DNA of 64,000 nt from Ficedula albicollis (GCF_000247815.1 NC_021674.1:9918466-9982465), one strand, 5' to 3'. Shown: positions 23,651-38,600, numbered from the stretch's first letter. Program-made: numbers and translations. Notes: generated by a model from the sequence alone, not told the origin.

Positions 23651-26600
23651 TCCCCCACTGTTTAACTGTATGTTAAAGAAAGGGCAATTTACTCTTGGTT
23701 GTATTTTGTTCCTGACACACCTGTGCCTTAAATACACAGATGCATTACAGCATTCAGTTCCAGATGAATTAAAAGGGAACATGCTCATAAACAGCTTCAC
23801 TCTGTAACTCATCATATAGTTTAAGTACATTACTACACAGTCAAATTAGTTCTTCAGAAGACAAACACATAGCTAGTTGATTACAAGTGTGAAAAGGTGT
23901 TACAACACACTCTGATCACAAATTCACCAGCTAGAAGCTACAGCTAGAGAGGCACATTTGTACAAGAAATCCTACAAGGAGGTCTGCTGGTGACCCTTTT
24001 TATCTTAAAGGCTCATCCTGCAAGGAAACAATGCCTTCAGTAATCTGAAGATTACTTAAATTAATGCAAGTCTGGTTACACAAAATGTACAAGAGCTGGG
24101 ACACTGAAAAATGACACCATATCATCATCCAAGCACAAGGAAAGGGTAACATGGCTGTTGAGAAGGAGACAAGGAGAGAATTAGGAGAGAAGGAAATCTC
24201 TTTTGAACTGCTGGGGCAAACTGAACAAAACGAATACTTAACTGGTGCACAAATTACAACACAAGTCCTGGCAATATGCAGCTATAAGGAAACTTCCACC
24301 ACAGCAAAAGATCAAATTTCTGTTTCCTGCAGGATATATCCCAATCCCATTGCACAAGCAACTGTGTTTGTATACGGGAATGGTACAGAGCCAAAAAATA
24401 CACTACAAAAAATGGTCTTGAGAGGAAGAATTGTGACAAGAGAAATTGCTTACCCTCAGCAAAGTAGCTCAACACATCCCAGTCATTGCTATAATTAGCT
24501 CCATAAAAACTACACAGCAGTGAGCTTTAGAATATCTGATAGCAAAGCAGATACTTTCTGTTTAATAGTTTTTCTTCTTATTTGTAATTGACTTAGAGTG
24601 AAACAGCACCAAAGCAACTGAAATTCAGTCCATTTGGGAATTGTGTTAAAATGCCAATTCCTGATCTGCAGTAAGAAAAGCATGCTTTGCCTATCAGAGA
24701 GCCACACAAAAGCCAAAAAACCCTCATGATAAATACAATAAAGCAACACATAAATTGCGTTAAGACCTCCTACTCCTTTCTTTTAAAGGAAGCAAACAAA
24801 CCTTCAAACTTCCTCCTATCTGCTCCCCTGAGCTCTTCACTTACATTTTATTAATCTGTTATAGACACAAGAATAAACAGATTTTATGTTCTGTGTACCT
24901 CTAAACCACAGTAATTTTTATATATCCTTCTGTCCAAATGACAGGTTACGAGTAAGAGTAAGCAAGGGCAATCTATAGGCTGAAGTATGTAGTAATTGCC
25001 CCAACATTTCTGAAGGACTTAAGGAAAAGAGTAGCTGCCTTTCCAGATGATAGCACTGTTTCAGTGACAATAGTATTAAATTATCAGGGAGTACAGCCTG
25101 CTTGTATTGGCAAAAAGAGCAAGAAAATAAATGGGTTAATTTCCAGCACCATTTGAAAGAAACAAGAGATCCTGAAAGAAAGGGAGAAATACAACACTAG
25201 AAAATAAACCTGACAGCCAGAGGAAAAACTTTCCACTTGACCTTCCCTACTGAAAAATCTCTTTCAGCATTGGTATCCATTCCCATTGGGTGATGTGAAT
25301 TTGTGTGGGCAAAGTTAACCCGAAGGCAGGAAAAAAACCCAAACAGAAAAAAAGCAGCTAGCCTTAAAACTGGTGGACACTCAGGACCTTTTCAGGGTTT
25401 TGAGGGAAGGATTTGAGCCTGCTGGTTTTTCTGTATGTGAATTTCTCTCTTCCTGGCAAGTACTTTTTTATTTTTTTCCTTTAAAATCTGAATTAGAATA
25501 GCTGTGGTTTACAGTGCAAGCCCAAAAAGCAGACATCAGAGGATGTGGCTAGCAGCAATGAACCCTCTGGCTGTTCACACGGAGCACAGCTGGCTGCTGG
25601 GCAGGAAGAAGGACAGAAGTATGGCCATCCTGTCACTGTAACAATCCCCTTGTCCGTCTGCTCAGCCTCACAGAGCAAGCAAGGCGGATTTGCTCAAGGT
25701 GACAGGCCCATCATTCCCACAGAGAGCTCTGCGCCTCTAAAATGAATTTTCCCCCTTCTGCTACTCCAGGACAGCATTAAGAAAAAGGAAATTGCAAGCT
25801 CTTGTGGATCTTCAATCTCTGAGCACAACTTCTGACTGAAACACATCTTGCAACACAGTGTTGTTCTACTCTATGTGACATCATTTTCCATAGAGGGCTG
25901 GGATGAGAGATGCTCCAGCATCCCACAGAACTTATGAACATATTCCAAAGTACTTGCACTGAGTTTCTACTGTCTGCTTTAAAGAAAAAAAACCCACAGT
26001 TCTTCTTTAAAAGAACCATCTGAATGTGAAATGACCAAGCCAGCAAGAAAAATTAGATTTTGTGTTTATCTAACTAATATAAATCTTAAAAATTTTAATA
26101 GTGAGGCTGTAACATGCTTGAGACCCAGATTGGAGATGAAAGTAGAAAAAGGTTTCAAGGAAAGGCAGCAGGGATAAATCTGTTTTTTTAATTAGGAAAG
26201 CAGAAGAGATGCAAATGGGACCGTAATGCAAACATCTGCCCCAATATGCACCGTTCTGGTGGAGAAGAGGTAATTGTGTCTGTCTCTGAAATGACTGTCA
26301 GCAGCATCCAAGGCACACAAAAAACTTCCTAACTCACATCCCCAAACACAAGTACTTCTTTTCTGAGAAGCAAAAGGCACAAGAGGCACAGAATTGCTTT
26401 AAACACATGACTTGATAGTGAAAACATGAGCCTGAAGACTTCTCCTGGAAGTCCGGAGAGAAAAGCAGTGGCAGCAAGATCTGTCCATATCACCTTAGTG
26501 AAGCAGAGAGTGTTTACCCCATCTTGCAGTTGGGGAACCAAGGTAAGCAAGCTTTTAGCCAGGAGTCAACAAAAGAAGCAATGGATCGAGTGTGCGCACC

Positions 26601-27521
26601 TCGAAACGCAACTCTGTTGTTCAACCACCTCTAGATCATGCCTGCTTGATCTGCCAAACTCTGCAGGTCTTGTAATGAATAAAAACTAGGATTTAAAAAA
26701 ACAAAAATATTACGTAAAGTACTTGTGATTTCGATATGCATATCAAACCTAGTAAGGCTGAGTTTTGCTGTGCTCTCCCTTACATTTCCCTTAAAGCAAA
26801 AGGAGACTGCAGTCATTTTAGAATCACAAACAGAACAAACATGGGAGCTGCTGCTCCTCCTGCCAGTGGGTGTCTTTTCTTCAGCACTAAAGCAGGCACA
26901 AGCCTGAAGATTAATCTGAAAAAACACGAGTGGTGTTTCAGCTGAACTGGACATAAGGTTTCAGAACAAACACCTCTGCTTTTTCAGATGGGATGCTAAA
27001 AGAGGCCATTTCAGGCATTCTGCAGATTCTGGAAGACATTGACCTTTTTTCCTTGGAATCAATTCACAATTTTTGCTTTGTGGTCATGTGGGATTATTAT
27101 CTGTAATTGAAAGTACAAGTGTAGATTAGGGAAAAAAAATTACAGAAGAACTCAATTATATGGCAAATTCCATGGCTGAGGAACTACAGAATACATTCAG
27201 CCTGTATGTATTAAACCCTACTTCTGAAATGAATGTTAATTAAAGAAGGCTGAAGATGTAGGCTGAATGGATGAAGACAAACAAACCATCTCAGCCTGTT
27301 GCAGCGACAGTTTCCCCCAACGGAGACAGAACGGATGGCCAGTCTTACTCAGATTGCATCTCTTGAGAGGACGATTTATTATGTACAAGACAGAAGAAAT
27401 TTATTTGCTAACATATGGAAAACATTTATGGGCTCTTCAGAGGATCTGAAACTCAAGGAACACAACTACATATTGTTAAAACTCTAAAATGGAAATTTCA
27501 TTTTAGAAATAAGCATTTTTC

Positions 27522-27703
27522 AACTCGACGTTGTGACATTTAGTTCTACATACTGTAGTTTCCTGCCCTGTCAGGTACGAATTTCAGACCAGGTTGTTTG
27601 CTGTAGGTCTAAAACTCGACGTTGTGATATTTAGTTCTACATACTGTAGTTTCCTGCCCTGTCAGGTACGAATTTCAGACCAGGTTGTTTGCTGTAGGTC
27701 TAA
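27522..27703 (+). repeat. 91-bp direct tandem duplication
   Basis: The unit 27522-27612, starting AACTCGACGTTGTGA, is repeated at 27613-27703 with one substitution (GACATT versus GATATT). It lies in intron 4. No mobile-element features are present. Confidence 0.94.
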
Positions 27704-27931
27704 GCCTACAGCTTAGGAAAGTATTAGTTGTCAAAGCTGTGTTTTTAATGATACAACCCATGCTTCAAAAAGATGGATGGGGAGCATTCGCCATAGGGAT
27801 GGGGCAGGACATTACTGCCCAAGTTATCATCTCGGCTCTGCAAGTTACAGTCATGGCAGGAGACAAGACTACTGACACCAAGTGAAAGCTCCCACAGCCA
27901 TAGCTGCAGACAATTCCAGACCCAAAAAAAA

Positions 27932-28055
27932 GTACAAATTCTGATACAAGAAAATGCTCCTCCCCTAAGCCATGCAAGCTCATAGCCTGCAGGGTACACC
28001 TTCTGATACAAGAAAATGCTCCTCCCCTAAGCCATGCAAGCTCATAGCCTGCAGG
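27932..28055 (+). repeat. 62-bp direct tandem duplication
   Basis: The unit 27932-27993 is repeated at 27994-28055, differing at two bases near its left end (GTACAAATT versus GTACACCTT). It sits only 230 bases from the 91-bp duplication. The rest of the unit, including GCTCCTCCCCTAAGCCATGC, is identical. Confidence 0.93.
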
Positions 28056-30354
28056 AGAGCTCTAGCTCTGGGGCAAACCTTCTCTTCCCCATGGAAGTAA
28101 CCCACTGGGTGTGCCTGGAAGGGCTGCAAGCCAGCTGAGGAATAAACAGAATGGATGATGCACCAGTCTCACACATAAAACTATGCACATCCCACAGAGC
28201 CATACTGGAGCTGACAGGATTGGGGGCTTTAGAGAAGCCCCTTGTCAATCAACAGCCAACAGCAGTATCGGGGTAAGGGTTTACATGCAATGGTGGGGGG
28301 TTGGGTTTGTTCTAAAGCTGGGAGCATTATGTTGGTGCAAACATCTGTGCATGATGAAGACGGGGTGGCTGGTCACAAAGCAGCCTCAGAAATGTGAAGT
28401 TTTGGGCTGCTGTGTTTGAACAGATTGAAACATCTTCAAGAAGAGCAGGACCTCGGGCCAAATATTTGAGGCAGCAGTGCAGCAGCAATGGTTGAGATTT
28501 TCAGAGAGGGTAAATGACTGATTAAATGACTCAATCATGCAGATGCTTTTGAAAATTCTGCCGCACGCAGTTAAGTTTATTCATGCATGTGTGGGAGAGG
28601 GGGAGGACTGTGAAGATTTTAATAACTACCTTAGGAAATAAAAAAGAACAAATGTACTTTCTCTTTAAAACAGAGAAAAATCCCAACCAAACCCAAAAAA
28701 ATCCAGTGCTGTGGCTGGGTAAGAGTTTACAGAAAGTTATAGAGAAGTTTTGGGTGGAAGGATGACCAAATGGACTATGATGCACAAGTCAAAAATATGT
28801 GCAAAGAAAGAATGGAACAGAAGAGTAAAAATAAAACATTTCACAGCCCTATCAATTTCTTCCAGTTTTAAACTGCTCTATGCCTCAGTATGTTATTTCT
28901 GGCTTATGCAGTCTTCATACTTCACCACAACCTGCCAGATAAATAGGAAGTTGAGAGCTTTGAAGAGCTTAAGGACTGCAGGAAAAGGAAAGACTTCATC
29001 CCAGAAAAACAAAGACATATTGGGGAAGGAGACGTCCCCAAAGCCTTATTTTTGGAGTATGACAACACATCCGCTCTGGTGTGCCATCTCAACAAACAGC
29101 ACCATGCAAGGTCCCATCACCAGTGAGGTCTCTCCTGCACTCTGGAGATCATGAAACCTGCCGAGAGCACTGCCAGGCAGGACACAACTAGTTCCCCCAG
29201 GTCCCAACAAGACGCCAGCACCCCTGAGGTTTTCCTCCTTGCTAATGCTATTGAGCATCTTTCTCCTCCTCCTTGGTCAGGCATCCTACCCATAAATGTC
29301 TGCATGGCAGGGAGTCACTTGTCACCTCCCCAGGGTCACGTAGGTGGGAAAAATCTCCTGCAGTTCTGGCTCTTCATTTTCAATGCAGGAGTTTGAGAGA
29401 TTGTGATGCAGCTAGAGCAGGATTAATCCAACTTTTTCAATGTAAAACAACACCTACCTAAAGGCAACAAGTTTTTCCTCCTTGTAAAAAGCATTCTTCC
29501 AGTTTGAAAATCAACACTCAGCCACAAGATTGAGCTTGTGGAGAAATTCAGGAGCACTCCCAGGTGCCTAAACAACAGCCAGTAGGATTTTAGCAAAAAT
29601 ATACTCTCCTGTTTCTACAGGCCACTCACTACTGCCTAAACAATGAGTATTCCTATGTGTAATCCAGTGAGAGCTGGCACACACCCATCCAAGGCATATT
29701 TTGACAGTCATCCGCTTTGTGATGAGCACAGAAGAGCCACACACACCTCAAGAGTGACTGTCTACCCCCAGCAGAGCACAGCTCCTCCAGCGAATTTGGG
29801 AACAAAGCAGCACGTACTGGTAAAAGGCTCTGGCTCCACTGGTGCCTCCCCCGTCTCACCCCAGTGCCTATAAATCACTTCTGGCAGGTAGTTGGGAAGC
29901 AGCTGCTAATGATAGTTTTGCTGCAGAGTGCAGGAAGTCACCTTTTAACCCTGCCTGCTGTTGTTTGTCTCCCTGAGCGCGACAAAAGGACAGATGCGGA
30001 CAACATGCCAGTTGGGAAGATCCGGTCAAAACTCAGCAGGGAATCTGAGTGGTCCCATGCTGGCAAAGCATCACTCTCAAAAAAACACCTTTTGGCTTTG
30101 GATGCTTCCTGGGACTCATTTTCAAGCAGCTTGATGCTTGTACTGATTTTTTCCTCCTTCACTCTAAAAATCCAGGGAAGTTCCCAAAGACAATTTTGAG
30201 TTTGCTGTTGCTGCACTGTTGCTTTCACCTTCCCCCCTCCTGCTATCCAGGGCCCAAGGGACAAGTAGGGCCTTTGTAAACTAAGAAAAAAGTATACAAT
30301 GTGAGCAACTTGTTTCCAGCCCATGAAATAGCCCTAATCTGACTCCCATTTTCA

Positions 30355-30606
<252 letters not shown>

Positions 30607-31197
30607 AGTTTTTAAGTTTCCTTTTGAAGTTACTAACTTTAGTTTCAGCAAAACTCCACAATACATTTTAGACAACACCACAAATCAATCTCCAACAGCT
30701 CACCCTCCTGTTTAAGTCACTGCTGCTTAGACAGATGCCACACTACTGTGCCTTCGTCCAGATAAAGAACTTTCTACGTTCTATGCACAGGTGGAACACC
30801 TTTAAAGTTTGCTTGTTTACATCTGTGATTCAAAACCTTATTTCCTTGAGCATGTACCTGAGTAGCAGTCCTGCTGCTAACTACCTGAGTTTGCAGGAAG
30901 CTTCTCAAGGACAGAGGGAAGTATTAGCAGGTATGTGCACCATCTCAGTCCAAGCCACAAGAAATTCAAGGGCAATTATTTCTTCACTTCTAGCCCCTGA
31001 CATCACCTGCTCTGACATGCTTTTCCAACAGGAGGCCTCACACTCTGTGGAGGATATACTTCCATCAAATAAAACACACCCAGTGTCCAAACATGGTGGC
31101 TGAACACCAACCCTGAGGCATAGAAAGAAAACCCTTTCTAACCTGACCATGTAAACCTGAACATAAAGGAGAAGGACCTTGGGTGGCATGTACTTAC

Positions 31198-31262
31198 AGT
31201 GAAGACATCATCATCGCCGACCTCGGCCTCGTTGTGAAGGGTGGACGAGGAAGTGGTAGATC
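31198..31262 (-). CDS. SPRED2: SPRED2 exon 4 (end of EVH1 region)
   Basis: A 65-base exon, too short for ordinary ORF detection, found by matching the SPRED2 segment after IEDLIEG. The minus-strand acceptor is TTTTCTAG before GATCTACC and the donor is ACT|GTAAGTA. The first two bases complete a glycine codon begun in exon 3, and the remaining 63 encode STTSSSTLHNEAEVGDDDVF plus T. It is a serine/threonine-rich then acidic segment just C-terminal to the EVH1 fold. Phase joins exactly to exon 3 upstream and exon 5 downstream. Confidence 0.96.
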
Positions 31263-34026
31263 CTAGAAAAAACCAAACCAACAGCTTTTCAAACACATGA
31301 CATTTCCATGGAACTTTATTTCTTTTTTCTGAGGCTGTTAAACATTTGGATTCTTATAGGTTTGTACGTCGCAGATGAGTGAAAGAGGGGCTCAAGTTAT
31401 CTGCTGGTAGCTGGGTTGGAGAGGTAAAATCTGAAAAAGTGTTTCTTGAAACATAACTGTGTGGCTGCCAATGCTAATTAACAATGATAAAAATAGCAGT
31501 TACCATTTCCAATCACAGAAGACTAATTTCTGAAGAATGGTAAAGCTATGTACTAATCAGTGCTCCAGGCTGATTCTCAGCCGTCAAGAAACCACGAGTA
31601 AGTTTTTGTTCACTTACTCCGTAAATCAGAGGGGGAATAACCTTTAATTTAAAATAAAATGAACCTCACTTTGACAGAGTTAGATTGGGTAATTTTTGAA
31701 GCTGTTATATACTATAAAGGTCTTCTCTGTTATCCTCTACTTCTCAGAGAATCACCATGTCCCGCGTAAATAAAGTATTTGAAAGGACCTGATATGTGTA
31801 AAACCACAGATAAGAGAAAAATACTGGGGTGCAATTTTCACTAGGTACATTAGGCAATCTTCTGGAAAAGTAGGGAAGCATATAAAAAAACTTTTCTCAG
31901 CCCGCAGGTGCTCCTGCAGAGCTGCTTGAGGGCCTGGTGAGCACTCACATCACACGACAGCCTCAGGGAAGGGGGCACTCACCACTGCTGGGTTTGACAC
32001 CAAATGCATGCTGTACCTAAACATGAGTGACTCCTCTCCCTATACCCAGTCAAGATCCCAGACCCCCATCCTGGCTGGCTTCAACTACCCTAAGGCAGCC
32101 AAGGAGGGTGGGCACAGCAAGAGGGTTTGTTAGGGGAAAACCCTCAAGTCAAAAGTCTATTTTTTTGATGGAAGCCCACTGCTAGACTGAATTATGGCCA
32201 CATCACATCCCTGACCAACACAGCAGAACAGCTTGTACCGCCTTTATTCTGGAAATTTGTTAAAATAACATGTTTTATATAATGCTATTGGCACCAGCCT
32301 TGGCTGCTCTCAGTTGCATCATCACGAAGATGTGCAGAGCTAAGTGTGAAAGCCCACTTAAAACACTGAGTAATGTGGAAACATTTGTGCTGTTTGCTAC
32401 ATTAGCTTTAAAAATCAAAAAAAGCTGAAGCTCTAAGGAGCTGCATAGGGTTCTTGTACCTGTGCCCCAAACTTCTGTTGCTATAGGGAATGAACTATTG
32501 GTTAAATATCCACAATAAAGCAAGTGATTTCATGAAGTGAAGTTCTGAATGCACACTTAGTTGTGCTTAATATTACCTGCTGAATTTGATCAAGCATGTG
32601 AACAAAAAATGAATGATAAATGAAATCTGCTGCCCAATGCTGTGTGTGCATGAGCAAGTTATTGTTTTTCATTCAGAAAGCCTTATTTGGAAGTTAATGA
32701 GGAACACATTCATGAGGATCAGCCTGTACTGTTAATGGGATAAATATAGATCTGCAGATTTTGAAGTATCTGAGATACAGCAGAACTTGATTTTAAATAC
32801 CTCCACTGTAAAACGGATCAAGGAGAGCAAAACAGGAGTTGCCAAATATTGCCATCTCCATAATACAACTCAATACAGCTGAGTTATTATCTCCTTGAAA
32901 CTTTGCACAATCTCATGCACAATCCCATGCCAATTACATAAAACATCACTTTTATGATTCAAAATGCTTTGCAGTTTTAACAAGAAGAAAGATGACAGTC
33001 TACCTGTAACTTCTCAATGTTAATGGCACAGAAAGAAAACAAATGAACTGAGAACATCCTTCCTCTAACTGATGAGGTATTTATCAGCAAGGAGTTCTGG
33101 GGGATTAATTCTCTCCCAGTATCTACCATATTCATGTTAAAGCAAGGACAGGCCATCCAGAACATTAGGCTGGTTTATGGAGCAAACGTCCTCAAAAAAA
33201 TACACATCTATACATACATCTGAGCATCCTAGTATGGTTTATATACCATCTGTATATAAAAATATCCTGGCCACACTGGAAGAGAAGGTAAAAGGCTTTG
33301 GACTAGCCTAAGTCCCTACATAAATTAGTATAGTTAAAAAAGATCAAGGAAAAAAGGCATTAAGAATCAAATTTCATTAAAATAAAGTACAATTGAATTA
33401 TAGCTGTATTGTGATTGCCTGATTGCAATGAAATGTGAAAAGGAAAAATTTATGACAACTTCAAAGCACAGACAATTCAAACGCATTTTTTACAGAATTA
33501 AAAAAACAACACTCCAAAACACAACGAAGTCTTTAAGAACTACCATTCAACTAAGAGGATGCAGACAAAACTAATTACTGCAAAATAAAACCAAAAACAA
33601 ACCAAAGTTTTATTCAACTCCAGGCAGGAATTAAATCCTGTGATTTAACAACGACTAAGCAAAATGAGATTTGACTGCAAATAAAGAGCCTGGGCTGTTT
33701 GAGTTGCCACCACTAGTGTGAAACCCAAGCCTATCAAAAAAAGCAGTAACAACAAACTTGATGATAAGTAACGGGGAGAAGTCTGGACAGACAGGATTGA
33801 AAAATGCTTGACTGAAATACCTTATCTCCTCTAAGGGACACGAAAACTTGATTCTTGAAAGCTGGGGCTTGCTCACGGTAGGACAAGGGCCCCAGCTGCA
33901 CTTGGACACATGCACAAGAGATCTCCAAGCCCAAGAAACTATTTTAGACACACCCCTCTTCCCAGCTGCCTGACTCAAACCCCCTGCCCACTCTTCCAAG
34001 GGTGGAAGTGTCCACCCCCACACTAC
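31263..34026 (-). other. SPRED2: SPRED2 intron 3
   Basis: A 2.76-kb intron with donor GAAG|GTAGTG at 34026 and acceptor TTCTAG at 31263. AT-rich and without a recognised repeat, exon or RNA gene. Confidence 0.92.
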
Positions 34027-34195
34027 CTTCAATGAGGTCCTCGATGGCTTTCCTCACTCCTCTGTCGAAGGCGCGAGCGTCAGCAGGGCTTTGAAAAGTA
34101 AGCCCAAACTTTCTGTTGTCAACTTTCCAGTGGTGGAAGGTGGGGTTTGCCTTCGTGTATACCAGGTCCTTCTTCACAAAGCACTCCAGCACCAC
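34027..34195 (-). CDS. SPRED2: SPRED2 exon 3 (second half of EVH1 domain)
   Basis: A 169-base exon of 56 codons plus one base. The minus-strand acceptor is ACGCCCTCCCAG before GTGGTGCTGGAG, and the donor is GAAG|GTAGTG. It encodes the core of the EVH1 domain: [20 protein letters not shown], then [20 protein letters not shown], and [17 protein letters not shown], which forms the C-terminal helix. EVH1 domains usually bind proline-rich ligands. In SPRED proteins this domain recruits neurofibromin, the Ras GTPase-activating protein, to the membrane. The segment is nearly invariant across vertebrates, and here no break or unusual residue is seen. Confidence 0.97.
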
Positions 34196-35515
34196 CTGGG
34201 AGGGCGTGAGCCCCAAAAGAGGAGCAAAGTCACTTTTCCCAACCCAAGGACACAGCCAGCACCGTCTCAGGCTGGACCTAAAAAGCAAGCCAAGTCATGC
34301 TTCGCATAGGGGAACAGCCTTTCCTACCAAATTATGATTAATAAACACCAGACACTGTAATTGTTCTCAAAACCACTGCACACTCATCTTTTGCTTGTGC
34401 TTTGAGTAGGCGCTCGTTCCTGACCCCAGGAGCATGTTTTGGACCCAGTGTGGCAGAGGTTAAGCTAGCAGGGGGCTCAGGAGGAAGGAGAACCTCTTCC
34501 CTCAAGAATTTTGCTCAACAGAAATTTTATCCACCAGCAGCAGATTTAGAAGTGCTGCAACACTCCCCTCACTGTTTTTAAATTGTTCACCCCCAGCACT
34601 CAAGCTCTGCTGTGCCAAAAATCATCTCTAGAGCCATGTTCAGGGACAACAGGAATGGCTTGCCATGTCTTACTCCACGCCTCAAAACCATAAGCATGGC
34701 TCCCAAATAACGTCAAAAAAAGCATCCTAAGCAAAACAGCATTGCAAAAGACAAACCATAATTGAAACAGTTTTAAAACACCAATCTTTTTGAAAGCAAG
34801 ATCATTTCTGACTCAAATAATGCATTTTTTGAGCATGTGGAGGAAGTTCTGTGTTTAATATCTTCACATATCTTCATGGGAGTGCATCTCAGAAGAACCA
34901 AATACATTAAAAAAAGATAACAAACCATAACATTTCACGTGGCCCCTGGAAATCAGGAAAAGGCTTTATTAATTTGATTTGTGCAGGGACAGAAGAGAGT
35001 TCCTTTTTAGATAAACAGCTACCAGGAGAAACTGACTGTGTCAATTCATAAGAGACAACTTGTCTTCATATTCTCACTCAGCTTGTTCAAACCTTGAACA
35101 GCACGCAGCATAAATAATTCATGGCCCTTTTAAAAGGCTTGCACTGCATTACTCAGTGCAATGTGACTGGCTTCATGGGCTCTTTACACTTCAATTCACT
35201 TGTCACTTACCCCCGCACCAGGTCTGAGAAAAAAAAGAAAAAACCACAGGCCCTCTTTCATTCAAAGGGGATCTTTGCACGTGGATGTCAAAAATTTACC
35301 TGTTCCTTTCAGGTGGCATTATACCAGCCCAGGTAGTAAAAGATGGCAATTCTAGATGAAGATTAGGTCTGTTTTGTCCAATCTGGTATTACTTGCACAT
35401 GCCTGTTTTTTATATATTAAAAAAACCCAACAAACTTGCACAAGAATACAATAGCAATAGATTTGGGATAATTCTCATTACAATAACAGACAAAAGTTGA
35501 ATTAGGGTCTATTAC
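34196..35515 (-). other. SPRED2: SPRED2 intron 2
   Basis: A 1.3-kb intron with donor CTG|GTAATA at 35515 and acceptor CCTCCCAG at 34196. Nothing else recognisable inside. Confidence 0.92.
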
Positions 35516-35693
35516 CAGTTTGTCTTTCTGCCTTTCACCATGGATTAGAAATCCACTTCTTCCATTGCCCTCCGGGTACGTGACCTTGCAGACGCCAACT
35601 CTACTGAGACCGCCTCCTTCTTGCGGCAACCATCCCCCACTGGAGTCATCTCGGGTCATAACCACAGCTTTGACTCGCACAATATAGCTGTCA
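35516..35693 (-). CDS. SPRED2: SPRED2 exon 2 (first half of EVH1 domain)
   Basis: A 178-base exon. The minus-strand acceptor is TTGTTGCCATTGCAG before TGACAGCTATATT, and the donor is CTG|GTAATA. The first T completes an aspartate codon whose first two bases come from exon 1, and 59 codons follow. It encodes DSYIVRVKAVVMTRDDSSGG, then WLPQEGGGLSRVGVCKV and a stretch ending HGERQKDKL, the first strands of the EVH1 domain. The tryptophan after DDSSGG is typical of SPRED EVH1 domains. IVRVKAVVMTRDDSSGGW and RQKDKL favour SPRED2 over SPRED1. The start codon, expected about ten residues upstream in a separate exon, was not found before 64,000. Confidence 0.97.
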
Positions 35694-38600
35694 CTGCAAT
35701 GGCAACAAAACAAAAACAGATCCTTTTGTGAGCATCACAGCTGCATCGTGGCAGTTCTTCTTGAGGGTGGTATTCAGACAGTGCTGCGCTGACCCCAGCG
35801 GAGAGTTTCTGCCTGGGATGGAAGTCCACCTCTCTCATGGATGGCCTGGAACACTTCAGCCACCACAGAAAAGGGACCCACCAAACCTCAAGGAATGAAC
35901 CTGCCAGGTTTCCAGGTGTCAACACACAGATCAAACAACCTGTGGTCTCTGACACTCTTTGCCTCCCGTGACTAGGGACAGGGACCAAGACAATGGGGTG
36001 ACCCAGACACCACCCCCAAGGCCAACTCCCACATTGGGGCATCAGGTCTCCAAAGTGCTGGAAGAACACACGGAGCTCAAATAACCCATGAACAAAGTGT
36101 TTCAAAGTTTCTGTGATCAAGTTTGTGAAGTAGACTTTGGAAGACGACACTCAAATTCCTCCACATCTGGGACAGTTTTATAAGGAAAACCCCACAGATG
36201 TGGCTCCAGCTAGTATGTCAGATGAAAGGAGATGGGAATCAGCTCAGCTCAGGTCATCAGGACCATACCATGTCCCTAAAACAGTTTCACCAGCATTTCA
36301 CAGGGCTTTGAAAGGCAGAGTGTTCTAACTTCACAAGAAACCATTCTGGAAGCACCTAAGATCTGAGGATAATCCAAATGCCCACCACAAATGTTCAGAA
36401 GAGCCCCCAGAGTGGGAGACTCCAGGCCTCCCTCTGCACCCCTTCCACAAAGCAGCTGCCCCATCATCTAGTGGGGACATCACCAGGGTCATCTGGAAGC
36501 AGAAAAGCCCCTACAGAACACAAGCAAAAGCCACACACCTTGCGTGGAACACGCAACAGACTGCAAACTAAAACAGGCTGTCCCCAGCACAGAAGTGCTG
36601 GGAAACACCGAATTAGCTTTTCTGCCCTCGTGCTGACGCTGTACTGCTGCACTGCCCATCACGCACTGGACACTGATTAACACAGGGATGTTGAGGACAG
36701 CGCCGATGGCTGTGACGCCCTCGCAGGGAGGTCACCGTGGTGTGCTTGGCTGGCAGCCACGCACAGCCACAGCGCTGTCGGCTGCAGAGGCACCCAAAGG
36801 AGCCCACCAAGCTGCTGCAGGGCACTCCAACCGGGAAACAACAGGGGCGAGAAAAAGGGACATGCAAAGCAAAGTGCCCAGGGACTGTCCACCTCCAGAC
36901 CACCAGGTATAATTCAGGAGAAAGGAAGATCAACACACAGAGGGCTCCAAGAAGCAGCCTTTCAAAATGACAGCTATCATCCATTGCAGAAAGAAATTCC
37001 TCCCTGTATCTAGGTATTTTCCCAGCATCCTGTACAGCATGACAAGCAGTAGTAGCTTTCTTCATCCTGCATCAGGTAAAACTGTCTCACTTTCAGACTA
37101 TTTTTGTAGCAGTTCAGGTGCAAAAGCCTTAAATTCCAAGCTTCCCTTTCTCTAACACGATCAGATTTAACATCTAAGCAAGCAGCCTCACACCCTACCT
37201 GAAGGCAGTCTGAGGACAAACCAAGGGAAGCAGTGAGCATCTTCCAGGACCAGCTTATCTCTTCTGCAGCTACACAGATCTCACTGAACACATGCTGCAA
37301 TTTTCTCTTCACAGCCTTTATTCTATCGATATGCCAACTTTTTCACTGGACCAACACAATGATGGCAGGGCACATATGCTAGAAGTTCATCCCCTGCTGC
37401 CCTGAATACTTTGCACTGGCTGATAAAAAGCTTTCCAATCTGATACACGACCATAGTTGACACACACAAGGCATTCACAGAACTGAGAAATTATGTTTTT
37501 ACGAATATTTTTGCTCGAGTCCTTAAAGCAGCTTCCTGGGGCAAGTGTATCTATAAATGGATCCAGTTACCTTTTTATTTTTTAATGAAAACCCATTTCC
37601 AGATTTTACAGTGACAACTTTAATCTCCTGACTTCCTGATACTCAGAAATAAGCAAAATACTTCAGCTAATTTCCTACTGTGCAAAAAAATGAGCTGCTT
37701 CCATCCAAGACAGTTTCTGCTTTCCTCTCTGTACCTTTCCCATATGTTTAGAAGGATTAGCAATTAGCAGATGAAGTAAAAAGAAAGCCAACTATACATT
37801 TCTGTATCTTTCTACTATTCCCTGAGGATCCTTTCTGGACTTATTTTTAGCTCTCTTCTGAAGACAGAGCCGCTCAATACGACCTTCCCTCCTATCCTCC
37901 CGCAAAAGTCATCCACAGAAACTGCTGCTTCTCCTTCCATTGAAAATTACCACTGGCATTACAGCTTCCTGCAGGATTTACCATTCACTTTTATGGCAGC
38001 AGTTGGAGCCTCTGGCTGTCCCAAAAGTAGTGCTGCCTTCAGTTACTTGGCTGCATAAATTGTTTACTTAAAGGAAAATTAAGCAAGAAGCATCTACTCA
38101 GTATTTTGTGATTCCTGACAGTTATTTACACATTTCCATCACCTCTCAGTGAATTCTCGAGGCTTGTAATTACATTTGAGTATTACTGGATACCTATACA
38201 TTAAATTTAGGTGCCATGACTATCCCTGCCCATTATAATGACAATTATAAAGTGCCCCAATGGTGGGGCACAGAGCCACATGGTTTTCCCCTTCACATCC
38301 ATGACCTATGGACCTTACAAACTCCGTCACTACATGCTGAGAGAACACCATTTAAACTGTGTTCTTCCCATCCTGAAGACCAACCTCCTTAAACATATTA
38401 AGCCAGAAAATCTAGTTTCCATCCCCCTACCCCCACAAGATGACCTCTGCTCCCCTATTAAACAAGAGCCTTGTCCAGGAGAAGGGTTCACCTTTGGCAG
38501 TGCAGGCAGAGCTCTGGCTCCATTACCGTAATCCCTTGGCACACTTTCCTGCATGATCAAAAGTCACCAGTGACGCTGGGCTCCCTGCAGAGCCCCATCC